64,000 bases of DNA from Vibrio owensii CAIM 1854 = LMG 25443 (GTDB lineage Bacteria; Pseudomonadota; Gammaproteobacteria; Enterobacterales; Vibrionaceae): the NCBI RefSeq assembly GCF_000817815.1, contig NZ_JPRD01000068.1, positions 1-64,000 on the forward strand. The letters are read 5' to 3'. Each line of letters starts with the position of its first letter. The stretch's first letter is position 1. Shown here in pieces: positions 42,392 to 50,627 of this stretch. Made by a program: the position numbers and the translations under genes. The notes under the pieces were generated by a model. The model searched no databases. It was not told the origin of the DNA and saw only the letters and a program-made list of their open reading frames with translations.

Positions 42392-44406
42392 GGTCTTAAT
42401 TTGGCAATCGTGGCAGAGAAATCAACAGCAGACACAAATTTTGTATCTTCTAATGGCAATTGACCATGTCTTAGCTGTTCAAGTTCCGCAATAATTTGAA
42501 TGGCTTCGGAAAGAGTATAGTGGCTCTTAACGGTAGTGACCTGCAAAGCAAGCCAATCTATCAGCTCTAATAACAGCTGAACCGTTGCCACCTCTCCTCT
42601 CACGCGAGTTTGCGCGTAAGATAACAGATCTGGTATCAAATTTTGTAAGTTTTGTTGACGCAGTGGTGATGGCACGCCCATGACCATTAAAGCTTTGTCA
42701 TTTCGAGCTTTCAGTTGAATGCCCAACTGCGCAAAATCTTGCTGATAATCGCGCGCAAGCTCAACTAATTCCGGCTCCAACTTAACGGATAATGGAACCA
42801 ACAGTGGCTGAGCTTTTAACGCTCCGTCGCTTGGTGTTAGCTGACCTTTGGTCCGATAAAACTCCGCTCTTGGCAACGCGACCAAAGCAGCGCCACTGTC
42901 GCTGCTCATCAAGACAAACTGCTCGTCCACCACAGCCAGCGCTTTACTTAATGCCGTAACTGGCGGTAAAGCAGCTTCTGCCGATGTGCTAACTGACGCT
43001 TTTGGAGCTTCTTTTTTAGGCTCAAAATCTGGCGTTTGAAGCAATTCATGATAAGCGCGCACTTCTTGTTTACTTGGCGCAGGCTCAGCATGACGTTGTT
43101 CTCTGTTAGAACTTGGTTTAGGCGCAGGTTTTGATTCAACCCAATCTGTTCGTCTGAAAGAATCTGTCGGACGTGCTTCTCGCACAGAAGAATCACTTGG
43201 TGCCCTATCGAGAGGTTTCGATTCATAGTCTGAACGCCCCGGATAAGCTGGAGTGTTATCAATCGCTTGATAGACATGCTCTGGCACAGGAGAATTCACA
43301 GGCTCTGGTGCGCTGAGTGGTTCTTGATTTGCCGTGCTCGCCTCAAAAGATTCAACAGGGTCGGCATGGTGGAACGCGGACTCGTTGACGTGGGGCTTAT
43401 CAATCACCGAGCTTTGCGCAAGCGCATCTGCCAAAGCTTGATAGATAAAGTCATGCACTAAGCGGGCTTGATGGAAACGCACTTCATGCTTAGCAGGGTG
43501 CACGTTAACATCCACTTGGTGCGGGTCGAGCTCAATAAACAAGACATACGCGGCGAACTGATCCGGCTTTAAGCTGGTTTCATAGCTTTGACGAATCGCG
43601 TGATTGATCAATTTGTCACGCATCATACGCCCATTCACGTAACAGTACTGTAGGTCGCTCTGCTGTCTCGCCCCTTCTGGCGTGGTAATCCAACCATGAA
43701 GCTTGAGACCTTGATGCTCCAATTCGATGCGCAGCATATTACGCACAAAAGCATTGCCACATACCGCAGTAATGCGCTTTTCAGTTTGAAGCTGGTTCTT
43801 TGCCGCGCGGTATTGGCGAATCATTTTGCCGTTGTGGCGCACATTGATAGTGACATCAAAGCGACTTAACGCAATGCGCTTTAGCAGCTCGTCGATGTGA
43901 GCAAATTCGGTTTTCTCAGTGCGGAGGAATTTACGGCGTGCGGGCGTATTAAAGAACAGATCTAAGACTTCAACCGAAGTACCGATTGGGTGTGCCGTCG
44001 GCTGAAGCTTAACCTTCATGTCACGCCCTTCCGAGTAGGCACTCCACGCTTGTTCTTGCGCTGCCGGGCGAGAAGTCATGGTTAAGCGCGACACAGAGCT
44101 AATACTCGCTAACGCCTCACCGCGGAATCCCAAACTCATGATGGCTTCTAGATCGTCCAATGTGTGGATCTTAGAAGTAGCATGGCGACTCAACGCCAGA
44201 CCTAACTCATCTTTCACAATCCCTTTGCCGTTATCGCGCACGCGAATCAGCTTGGCGCCACCTTTCTCGATATCAATATCAATACGAGTCGCGCCAGAGT
44301 CGAGACTGTTCTCTACCAGTTCTTTCACGACAGAGGCGGGTCTTTCAACCACTTCCCCTGCCGCGATTTGGTTTGCCAGTCGAGCTGGCAAAATCTTGAT
44401 GGTCAT
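42388..44406 (-). CDS. mutL: DNA mismatch repair protein MutL
   Basis: The 672-residue GHKL ATPase has motif I (EVVERPASVVKELVENSLD), DNGKGI, SLGFRGEALASI and GTSVEVLDLFFNTPARRKF in 1-335, a variable Pro/Ser/Glu-rich linker (about 345-480) and a C-terminal dimer domain. I see no DQHAXXE endonuclease motif, in keeping with Dam-directed repair where MutH cuts. It follows amiB after 18 bases and overlaps miaA. Confidence 0.96.
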   Translation of the reverse strand: MTIKILPARLANQIAAGEVVERPASVVKELVENSLDSGATRIDIDIEKGGAKLIRVRDNGKGIVKDELGLALSRHATSKIHTLDDLEAIMSLGFRGEALASISSVSRLTMTSRPAAQEQAWSAYSEGRDMKVKLQPTAHPIGTSVEVLDLFFNTPARRKFLRTEKTEFAHIDELLKRIALSRFDVTINVRHNGKMIRQYRAAKNQLQTEKRITAVCGNAFVRNMLRIELEHQGLKLHGWITTPEGARQQSDLQYCYVNGRMMRDKLINHAIRQSYETSLKPDQFAAYVLFIELDPHQVDVNVHPAKHEVRFHQARLVHDFIYQALADALAQSSVIDKPHVNESAFHHADPVESFEASTANQEPLSAPEPVNSPVPEHVYQAIDNTPAYPGRSDYESKPLDRAPSDSSVREARPTDSFRRTDWVESKPAPKPSSNREQRHAEPAPSKQEVRAYHELLQTPDFEPKKEAPKASVSTSAEAALPPVTALSKALAVVDEQFVLMSSDSGAALVALPRAEFYRTKGQLTPSDGALKAQPLLVPLSVKLEPELVELARDYQQDFAQLGIQLKARNDKALMVMGVPSPLRQQNLQNLIPDLLSYAQTRVRGEVATVQLLLELIDWLALQVTTVKSHYTLSEAIQIIAELEQLRHGQLPLEDTKFVSAVDFSATIAKLRP

Positions 44407-44424
44407 GATGAGTTATCAGCTCAC

Positions 44425-46155
44425 TTATTTGTTTGGAATGATCAGCACCTGCCCAACCGCTAGTTCATCAGAACGTAAGTTGTTCGCCTTACGAATACTT
44501 GACACGCTAACGCCATGCTTCGATGCAATCTTACCTAGGTATTCACCGCGAGCAACCTTGTGCTTGCGGATTGGTTTGTCTTTCACTGCGACAGTGATCT
44601 TCAACTTCTGGCCAACCCAAACCGTATCTGATTTCAGATTGTTCTCACGGCGAATATCCGCAATTTTCACTTTGTAGTGACTGGCAATCTTGCCAAGGAA
44701 CTCTCCGGATTTAACCGTGTGTGTGATCGTCTCAGTTTCAACGGTATTTGGCTTGTTCGGAACAGAAACCGACGCCGCACCAGAACCAGGAATTTTCAAT
44801 TTTTGACCAACCGCCAGACCACTCGATTTAAGCTTGTTCGCGCTCATGATTGCTTTGGTCGACGTACCGTATTTCTGAGCAATAACTGACAACGACTCAC
44901 CACGTTTCACAGTATGAATCGATGGCTTAGCAGAAGACGAGAACACCGTGCCCTCTGGCGGGTTATCTTTCAGATATTGTACAACTGCTTTAGTGATAGC
45001 ACGTGCTAGCTTGTCTTGGTGCGCACGTTGGAACAATAACTTCTCTTCCGTTGGATTCGAGATAAAACCTGTTTCAACCAGAACTGAAGGGATTTGCGGA
45101 GAACGCAGAACCGCCAAGCTGGTATTGATTGGCTTCGAGTTATGCAAACGAGCAACTTTACCCATCTCGCCAAGAATGTTGGTAGCTAGCTTATAGCCTT
45201 CTTTCTGCGAATGGCTAAACTGAAGATCCAACAATGTTTGATTCACGTTACGATCATTGGTGTTGCTAACAAACGCCGTACCCGATCCGCCGAGCAACTC
45301 AGATTGTCTCTCGTGGTTTTCAACCCAACGTGAAATTTCTGTGTTTGCACGACGAGTATTCAATACAAATACCGAACCACCACGAGGTTTTGGAGAGGTG
45401 AACGCATCAGCGTGAATCGAAATTAGCAGGTGCGCATTGTTCTCACGCGCAATCGCCACACGACGGTTGAGGTTAACAAAGTAGTCACCGTTACGAGTCA
45501 TACGAGTTTTGATACCTGGAACCGCATCTAACTGAGCCGAGATCTTACGAGAAATGCTCAGCACCGCATCCTTTTCATATTTACGACGCGATGGACCGAT
45601 TGAACCAGGGTCTTCACCACCATGACCAGGGTCGATGACGATAAGAATCTCTTGTGCGCGCTTCACCGAGCTCATGTCTTTACTTGGTGTTGCTGGAGTA
45701 CTTGGTTTCGGTGTACTGGTTGCTGCTGTCGATGTCTTCGCGCCATGTGGCAAGTCAATAACCAAACGGTGGCCATACTGCCCAGCCGGCGTTGGCTTTA
45801 GCGTGAAGAGTTCAGCTTTAACGTTCTTTTTGAGCTCAAATACCAGACGGTATGTACCTTTGCTCGGAGGAGAACTCTTACGAACCCGCTTTAGAACCGG
45901 ACTGTCAGTTACGGTCACTGGTAATTTGGCTTGCATCGTGGTGTTTTTAATATCCACGACTAAGCGGTCTGGTCCAGACAGAGAAAAATAGGAATAATCT
46001 GCTTCCGAGCTCAAATCGATGACGACACGAGTCTCATCTGGTGAAGGCCAAACTCGGAAACTTTTTACGACGTTAGCAAATGCTAAATTGGGGATGATAA
46101 GGAGAAAAGTGGCGACAAACGCCGCCACTACTCTAAATTTAGGAAGACTCAACAT
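44425..46155 (-). CDS. amiB: N-acetylmuramoyl-L-alanine amidase AmiB with three LysM domains
   Basis: The 576-residue protein has a signal peptide (to about 28), an AMIN domain (about 30-130), the zinc amidase domain (about 165-400; IDPGHGGEDPGSIG, HADAF) and three LysM domains at the end (about 412-460, 478-526 and 530-575). It splits septal peptidoglycan and should need EnvC (also in this window) for activation. E. coli AmiB carries a single LysM, so wall binding may be stronger here. It overlaps tsaE by 7 bases. Confidence 0.95.
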   Translation of the reverse strand: MLSLPKFRVVAAFVATFLLIIPNLAFANVVKSFRVWPSPDETRVVIDLSSEADYSYFSLSGPDRLVVDIKNTTMQAKLPVTVTDSPVLKRVRKSSPPSKGTYRLVFELKKNVKAELFTLKPTPAGQYGHRLVIDLPHGAKTSTAATSTPKPSTPATPSKDMSSVKRAQEILIVIDPGHGGEDPGSIGPSRRKYEKDAVLSISRKISAQLDAVPGIKTRMTRNGDYFVNLNRRVAIARENNAHLLISIHADAFTSPKPRGGSVFVLNTRRANTEISRWVENHERQSELLGGSGTAFVSNTNDRNVNQTLLDLQFSHSQKEGYKLATNILGEMGKVARLHNSKPINTSLAVLRSPQIPSVLVETGFISNPTEEKLLFQRAHQDKLARAITKAVVQYLKDNPPEGTVFSSSAKPSIHTVKRGESLSVIAQKYGTSTKAIMSANKLKSSGLAVGQKLKIPGSGAASVSVPNKPNTVETETITHTVKSGEFLGKIASHYKVKIADIRRENNLKSDTVWVGQKLKITVAVKDKPIRKHKVARGEYLGKIASKHGVSVSSIRKANNLRSDELAVGQVLIIPNK

Positions 46156-46613
46156 AGCTCCAATCGACTGAGTAACTGCACACCATATTCATTGTTCGCC
46201 GTTAGTTCGGCTACACGCTGCTCGCCTTGGTAACGAATGTCCACATCAAGATCTGGTTGTGGCAGCATTCCTTGCCCTTTCTCTGGCCATTCCACCAAAC
46301 AAATCGCATCATCCGTGAAGTAGTCTCGAATCCCCATGAATTCCAACTCTTCCGGATCCGCCAATCGGTAAAGATCAAAATGGTAAACTTGCCACTTATC
46401 TAGCTGATAAGGTTCAACCAAAGTATAGGTCGGGCTTTTTACATTTCCTTGATGGCCAAGAGCACGGACAAAACCACGACTGAAGGTTGTTTTACCCGCA
46501 CCCAGATCACCGTGCAGATAAATGGTGGTTTGTTGAGAACAAAGCTGAGCCAGTGCGGTGCCTAGTGCTACCGTTTCATGCTCATCTTTAAGATTAAATT
46601 GTTTCGTGCTCAT
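46149..46613 (-). CDS. tsaE: tRNA threonylcarbamoyladenosine synthesis ATPase TsaE
   Basis: The 154-residue P-loop protein has GDLGAGKTTFSRGF (P-loop about 35-42) and YTLVEPYQ...HFDLYRLADPEELE. It works with TsaB and TsaD to make t6A37 in tRNAs reading ANN. It is the first gene of the tsaE-amiB-mutL-miaA-hfq-hflX-hflK-hflC run and is divergent from queG. In E. coli nnr lies between queG and tsaE; here it does not. Confidence 0.95.
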   Translation of the reverse strand: MSTKQFNLKDEHETVALGTALAQLCSQQTTIYLHGDLGAGKTTFSRGFVRALGHQGNVKSPTYTLVEPYQLDKWQVYHFDLYRLADPEELEFMGIRDYFTDDAICLVEWPEKGQGMLPQPDLDVDIRYQGEQRVAELTANNEYGVQLLSRLELC

Positions 46614-46897
46614 TGATGTTTCTCTAACTAATGATCGTTGACTATATAAAAATCAAAAGAACAGGAATAGTAAACTGTGTTGGTTTTGAGAGACAAGCTC
46701 TCAAATGTCATATATGCGAAAAAATGACCAAAAAAGACAAATCCTAATTACCTGATTCTATTGAATGCATAAGGAAAATTGCTCATGCCCACGTCAACTT
46801 TTGCTGACTTTGTTTCAAAATACTTATCTAGACTTTCTGGTAGCACCAATTCATAAGATCCGGTAAGATCCGCCCCCCTTTATCTCGGTGATAAAAC

Positions 46898-48025
46898 ATG
46901 AACTTCGAACAACTCGCTCAACAAATCAAAATTTGGGGTAAAGAGCTCGGCTTTCAGAAAGTCGGTATCTGCGATGTTGATCTTAGTGAACATGAAGCGG
47001 CTCTGCAAAAATGGCTTGATGCTGGCTATCACGGTTCAATGGATTGGATGGCTCGTCACGGCATGATGAGAGCCAGACCCAATGAACTTCTACCGGGAAC
47101 CGTACGTGTCATCAGCGTGCGCATGGACTATCTGCCACCTGAAGCTAAGTTCGCTTCCAATTTGGCAAACAAAAACCATGCTTACATCAGTCGCTATGCG
47201 CTTGGTCGTGATTATCACAAGTTGGTGAGAAAGCAACTTAATAAACTTGGCAAACTTATTGAGCAAGAAGTCGGACAATATGGCTATCGCCCCTTTGTCG
47301 ACTCAGCCCCTATCCTTGAACGCCCACTCGCTCAAAAAGCCGGGTTAGGCTGGACAGGTAAGCACTCACTCATTTTAGATAAAGACTGTGGTTCATGGTT
47401 CTTCCTTGGCGAATTACTTATCGACTTGCCATTACCCGTGGATGAACCAAGCGTCGATCAATGTGACAAGTGTAAAGCATGTATCACATCCTGTCCGACG
47501 CAAGCTATCGTTGACGATAAAATCGTAGATGCACGACGCTGTATCTCTTATCTCACTATCGAATTTGATGGTGTTATCCCTGAAGAGTTCCGTAAACCAA
47601 TGGGTAACCGTATCTACGGATGCGACGATTGTCAGTTAGTTTGTCCATGGAACCGATACGCGGAAGTTACCGTTCAAGAAGACTTTCACCGCCGTGATAG
47701 TTTTGAAGACCCAGATCTCATTACTATGTTCAATTGGGATGAAGCAACGTTCCTTAAACAAATGGAAGGGTCTGCGATCCGCCGAATTGGCCACTTACAA
47801 TGGTTGCGTAATATTTCTGTCGCACTTGGTAATGCAGAATACAGCCAAAAGGCCATTGACGCCTTAGAGAGTCGTCGTGGTGAAAGTGAATTACTAGATG
47901 AACATATCAATTGGGCTCTAGAGCAGCAATTCAGCCAATTCCCTACCAATGAATCAGACTCTATCGAGACGAAGAAGAAACGCTTAATCAGAATCGTCGA
48001 AAAAGGCCTTCCAAGAGACGCCTAA
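46898..48025 (+). CDS. queG: epoxyqueuosine reductase
   Basis: The 375-residue protein carries two [4Fe-4S] motifs, CDKCKACITSCPTQAI and CDDCQLVCPW, together with a cobalamin-binding N-terminal half. It reduces epoxyqueuosine to queuosine in tRNA-Asp, Asn, His and Tyr. It is divergent from tsaE across 284 bases. A direct repeat TAAGATCCG occurs twice (46854, 46864) in the promoter region, meaning unknown. The region after it holds DnaA boxes. Confidence 0.96.
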   Translation: MNFEQLAQQIKIWGKELGFQKVGICDVDLSEHEAALQKWLDAGYHGSMDWMARHGMMRARPNELLPGTVRVISVRMDYLPPEAKFASNLANKNHAYISRYALGRDYHKLVRKQLNKLGKLIEQEVGQYGYRPFVDSAPILERPLAQKAGLGWTGKHSLILDKDCGSWFFLGELLIDLPLPVDEPSVDQCDKCKACITSCPTQAIVDDKIVDARRCISYLTIEFDGVIPEEFRKPMGNRIYGCDDCQLVCPWNRYAEVTVQEDFHRRDSFEDPDLITMFNWDEATFLKQMEGSAIRRIGHLQWLRNISVALGNAEYSQKAIDALESRRGESELLDEHINWALEQQFSQFPTNESDSIETKKKRLIRIVEKGLPRDA

Positions 48026-48099
48026 CGCGTAGCTCATATGCAAGAGATTGAAAACACTTTTTACATGTTCAATTCATGACCTTGTTCTCAATTCTGGAA

Positions 48100-48108
48100 T
48101 GTGGAAAA
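48100..48108 (-). promoter_or_regulatory. DnaA box, relaxed consensus
   Basis: TTTTCCACA on the minus strand fits TTWTNCACA. It lies 75 bases after the queG stop. Confidence 0.5.
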
Positions 48109-48236
48109 AAAGTCAAGACTCGAAAGATTTCAGGGAAGAGAAAAAAGTTAAACACAACCTGAAGAAATGATTAGGATCAAAAAAATACAAATTAATGATC
48201 CTGATTTAACGCACCCGATCCGCAATAAAAGCAACT

Positions 48237-48280
48237 TTCCCCTTAAATAACATGCACTTATGTCGTAAAGGGGAATTTTT
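48237..48280 (+). terminator. hairpin followed by five T, possible queG terminator
   Basis: TTCCCCTT (48237-48244) pairs with AAGGGGAA (48268-48275), and the loop contains a smaller ACAT/ATGT stem. Five T follow on the plus strand. It is 211 bases past queG, far for a terminator, so another role is possible. Confidence 0.55.
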
Positions 48281-48354
48281 ATTGTTGTCGCATAAAGAAA
48301 AGATCTTTCTTTGCAGCCCTTTAAACCCAAGCTGAAAACACTTTATCAACCAAC

Positions 48355-48363
48355 TTATCCACA
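48355..48363 (+). promoter_or_regulatory. perfect DnaA box
   Basis: TTATCCACA is the strongest DnaA-binding nonamer. Its partner at 48374 faces it with ten bases between. Confidence 0.75.
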
Positions 48364-48373
48364 GAATGATATA

Positions 48374-48382
48374 TGTGGATAA
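48374..48382 (-). promoter_or_regulatory. perfect DnaA box, inverted partner
   Basis: The minus strand reads ACAGAGTTATCCACA through this site; as I remember it, the same flank surrounds box R4 of E. coli oriC. With 48355 it forms a head-to-head pair. Confidence 0.75.
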
Positions 48383-48553
48383 CTCTGTTAATTAAAGAGC
48401 AGAAAGCACTCCGAACACCAGATAATTCGTTGCTCAGACAAGTCGTCTCATGTTTAAAACACAAACGAAATCGTCCGGCATCGACTGATGCGGATTAAAA
48501 TATGATTTTCAGGGGTTCATGCTTCGCAGCATTATGAAAAGAGCGATGTGAAT

Positions 48554-48630
<77 letters not shown>

Positions 48631-48664
48631 TCCATGTATCACTGCTTTAAGCAGTAATAAGAAT

Positions 48665-48751
48665 TGGAACGACACACGAAGTTCCCTATCCATAACAGAA
48701 AGGCGTAACCTCAACCTTGGTAAGTTTGCTCTGTAAACGAGCGAGTGTCGC
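48665..48751 (-). pseudogene. decayed tRNA-Gly gene
   Basis: The first 20 bases match the tRNA-Gly 3' part (with two changes) and the end keeps the 5' acceptor region AGTGTCGC and anticodon area ACCTCAACCTTGG. The T-arm is replaced by foreign sequence, and the total is 87 rather than 76 bases. The acceptor pairing is weakened and the anticodon GCC has become ACC. It should not give a working tRNA. Confidence 0.85.
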
Positions 48752-48785
48752 AATTCACTGTTAAGCGCAATGAAAGCTATCAAAC

Positions 48786-48861
48786 TGGAGCGACACACGA
48801 GGTTCGAACTCGTGACCTCAACCTTGGCAAGGTTGCGCTCTACCAACTGAGCTAATGTCGC
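48786..48861 (-). tRNA. tRNA-Gly (GCC), copy 1
   Basis: The 76-base cloverleaf has anticodon GCC in CTTGCCAAG and encoded CCA. It differs from the other copies by T at the acceptor end (GCGACAT, giving a T-G pair). Confidence 0.96.
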
Positions 48862-48895
48862 ATGTCACTGTTAAGCACAATGAGGACTATTAAAT

Positions 48896-48971
48896 TGGAG
48901 CGACACACGAGGTTCGAACTCGTGACCTCAACCTTGGCAAGGTTGCGCTCTACCAACTGAGCTAGTGTCGC
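48896..48971 (-). tRNA. tRNA-Gly (GCC), copy 2
   Basis: Complete 76-base gene with acceptor stem GCGACAC/GTGTCGC, anticodon GCC and encoded CCA. It neighbours copy 1 without an intervening fMet gene. Confidence 0.97.
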
Positions 48972-48988
48972 ATATTCTCAAAGAGAAT

Positions 48989-49065
<77 letters not shown>

Positions 49066-49104
49066 TCCGTATTTCATTGTTAAGCACAATGAGAGCTATC
49101 AAAC

Positions 49105-49180
49105 TGGAGCGACACACGAGGTTCGAACTCGTGACCTCAACCTTGGCAAGGTTGCGCTCTACCAACTGAGCTAGTGTCGC
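49105..49180 (-). tRNA. tRNA-Gly (GCC), copy 3
   Basis: Complete 76-base gene identical to copy 2 by eye, 18 bases from fMet copy 3. Confidence 0.97.
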
Positions 49181-49198
49181 ATATTCTCAAAAGAGAAT

Positions 49199-49275
<77 letters not shown>

Positions 49276-49314
49276 TCCGTATTTCATTGTTAAGCACAAT
49301 GAGAGCTATCAAAC

Positions 49315-49390
49315 TGGAGCGACACACGAGGTTCGAACTCGTGACCTCAACCTTGGCAAGGTTGCGCTCTACCAACTGAGCTAGTGTCGC
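49315..49390 (-). tRNA. tRNA-Gly (GCC), copy 4
   Basis: Complete 76-base gene. It is separated from fMet copy 4 by only two bases; the 18-base hairpin spacer of the other units is missing. Confidence 0.97.
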
Positions 49391-49392
49391 AT

Positions 49393-49469
<77 letters not shown>

Positions 49470-49508
49470 TCCGTGTTTCATTGTTAAGCACAATGAGAGC
49501 TATTAAAT

Positions 49509-49584
49509 TGGAGCGACACACGAGGTTCGAACTCGTGACCTCAACCTTGGCAAGGTTGCGCTCTACCAACTGAGCTAGTGTCGC
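49509..49584 (-). tRNA. tRNA-Gly (GCC), copy 5
   Basis: Complete 76-base gene, same as copies 2 to 4 by eye. Confidence 0.97.
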
Positions 49585-49602
49585 ATATTCTCAAAAGAGA
49601 GT

Positions 49603-49679
<77 letters not shown>

Positions 49680-49721
49680 TCCGTAATTCACCATTTGAGG
49701 CATGATGAACGCCTTTTAATT

Positions 49722-49797
49722 TGGAGCGACACACGAGGTTCGAACTCGTGACCTCAACCTTGGCAAGGTTGCGCTCTACCAACTGAGCTAGTGTCGC
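49722..49797 (-). tRNA. tRNA-Gly (GCC), copy 6
   Basis: Complete 76-base gene, the first of the operon, 32 bases after the promoter -10 box. The spacer to fMet copy 5 differs from the repeat spacers. Confidence 0.97.
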
Positions 49798-49829
49798 ATC
49801 AACAACGTTTCCGTCGTTCAGGGCTGCGA

Positions 49830-49857
49830 ATTATAAGAGCATTTTTTTGTGATGCAA
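49830..49857 (-). promoter_or_regulatory. sigma70 promoter of the tRNA array
   Basis: On the minus strand TTGCAT (49852-49857), 16 bases including an A7 run, then TATAAT (49830-49835), followed by the GC-rich discriminator TCGCAGCCC. Such discriminators are typical of stringently controlled stable-RNA promoters. Confidence 0.82.
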
Positions 49858-49953
49858 GTCCTTCGTTCAAAAAAACTTTATTTTTTTACCAACAGATGAA
49901 AAAGCAAGCAAAACACTCATTAATTCCAACAATTTGGATCGCAGCCTTAACAG

Positions 49954-50499
49954 TTAGATCTTAAAGATCGTTTCGCGGTAGTACTTTAGCTCAGCAATCG
50001 ACTCACGGATATCATCCAATGCCAGATGCGTGCCCTGCTTCGAAAAACCGTCTAACACTTCTGGTTTCCAGCGGCGAGTCAGCTCTTTTAGCGTACTCAC
50101 GTCCAAATAGCGGTAGTGGAAGTATTCTTCCAACTCAGGCATATGTTTGTACAAGAATCGACGGTCCTGACCAATGCTGTTACCACAAATTGGAGAAACG
50201 CCCTTTGGTACCCATTTTTCGAGAAACTCAATGGTCTGCGCAACAGCATCTTGCTCTAAAATTTGGCTGTTTTGAACACGCTCAACCAAACCACTTGCCG
50301 TATGTGTATTAGTACACCAGTCGTCCATCTTAGCCAATTCTTCTTCTGGCTGATGGACAGCAAGAACAGGACCTTCAGCCAAAATATTCAATTCACTATC
50401 CGTAACGATAGAAGCAATTTCGATGATTTTATGCGTTTCAGGATCGAGGCCTGTCATCTCTAAATCCACCCAAATCAGGTTTTGATCGCTAAAGGACAT
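49954..50499 (-). CDS. orn: oligoribonuclease
   Basis: From ATG 50497-50499 the product is 181 residues, equal in length to E. coli Orn, a DEDDh exonuclease with LIWVDLEMTGLDPETH, ICGNSIGQDRRF and HLALDDIRESI. It degrades 2-5-mers and pGpG. The longer in-frame reading upstream adds 33 unconserved residues and was dropped. It is divergent from rsgA and precedes the tRNA array on the same strand. Confidence 0.96.
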   Translation of the reverse strand: MSFSDQNLIWVDLEMTGLDPETHKIIEIASIVTDSELNILAEGPVLAVHQPEEELAKMDDWCTNTHTASGLVERVQNSQILEQDAVAQTIEFLEKWVPKGVSPICGNSIGQDRRFLYKHMPELEEYFHYRYLDVSTLKELTRRWKPEVLDGFSKQGTHLALDDIRESIAELKYYRETIFKI

Positions 50500-50627
50500 G
50501 ATTACGCCGCCTATTTGTTTATCGATAAAAGAGGTACTATACCTGAAAATACTTGAAACATGATACTCACTCGATTGACGAAGATTCCGTTTAATCAACT
50601 GAGTTAACTCACATTAAGTACAAGATT

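Larger units (their letters stand above)
48026..48553. other. 528-base non-coding region with DnaA boxes, datA-like position
   Basis: No gene is seen between queG and the tRNA array. The stretch holds two perfect DnaA boxes in inverted order (48355-48363 plus strand, 48374-48382 minus strand), a relaxed box TTTTCCACA (48100-48108, minus), a one-mismatch box TTAAACACA (48148-48156, plus), four GATC sites (48175, 48197, 48217, 48302) and a hairpin at 48237-48280. In E. coli the gap between glyVXY and queG is datA. The functional match is inference. Confidence 0.6.

Noticed and set aside
48344..48357. IHF-like TATCAA...TTA next to the DnaA boxes
   Set aside because: The gap between the halves is five bases rather than four, so it misses the consensus; listing it would overstate the datA resemblance.
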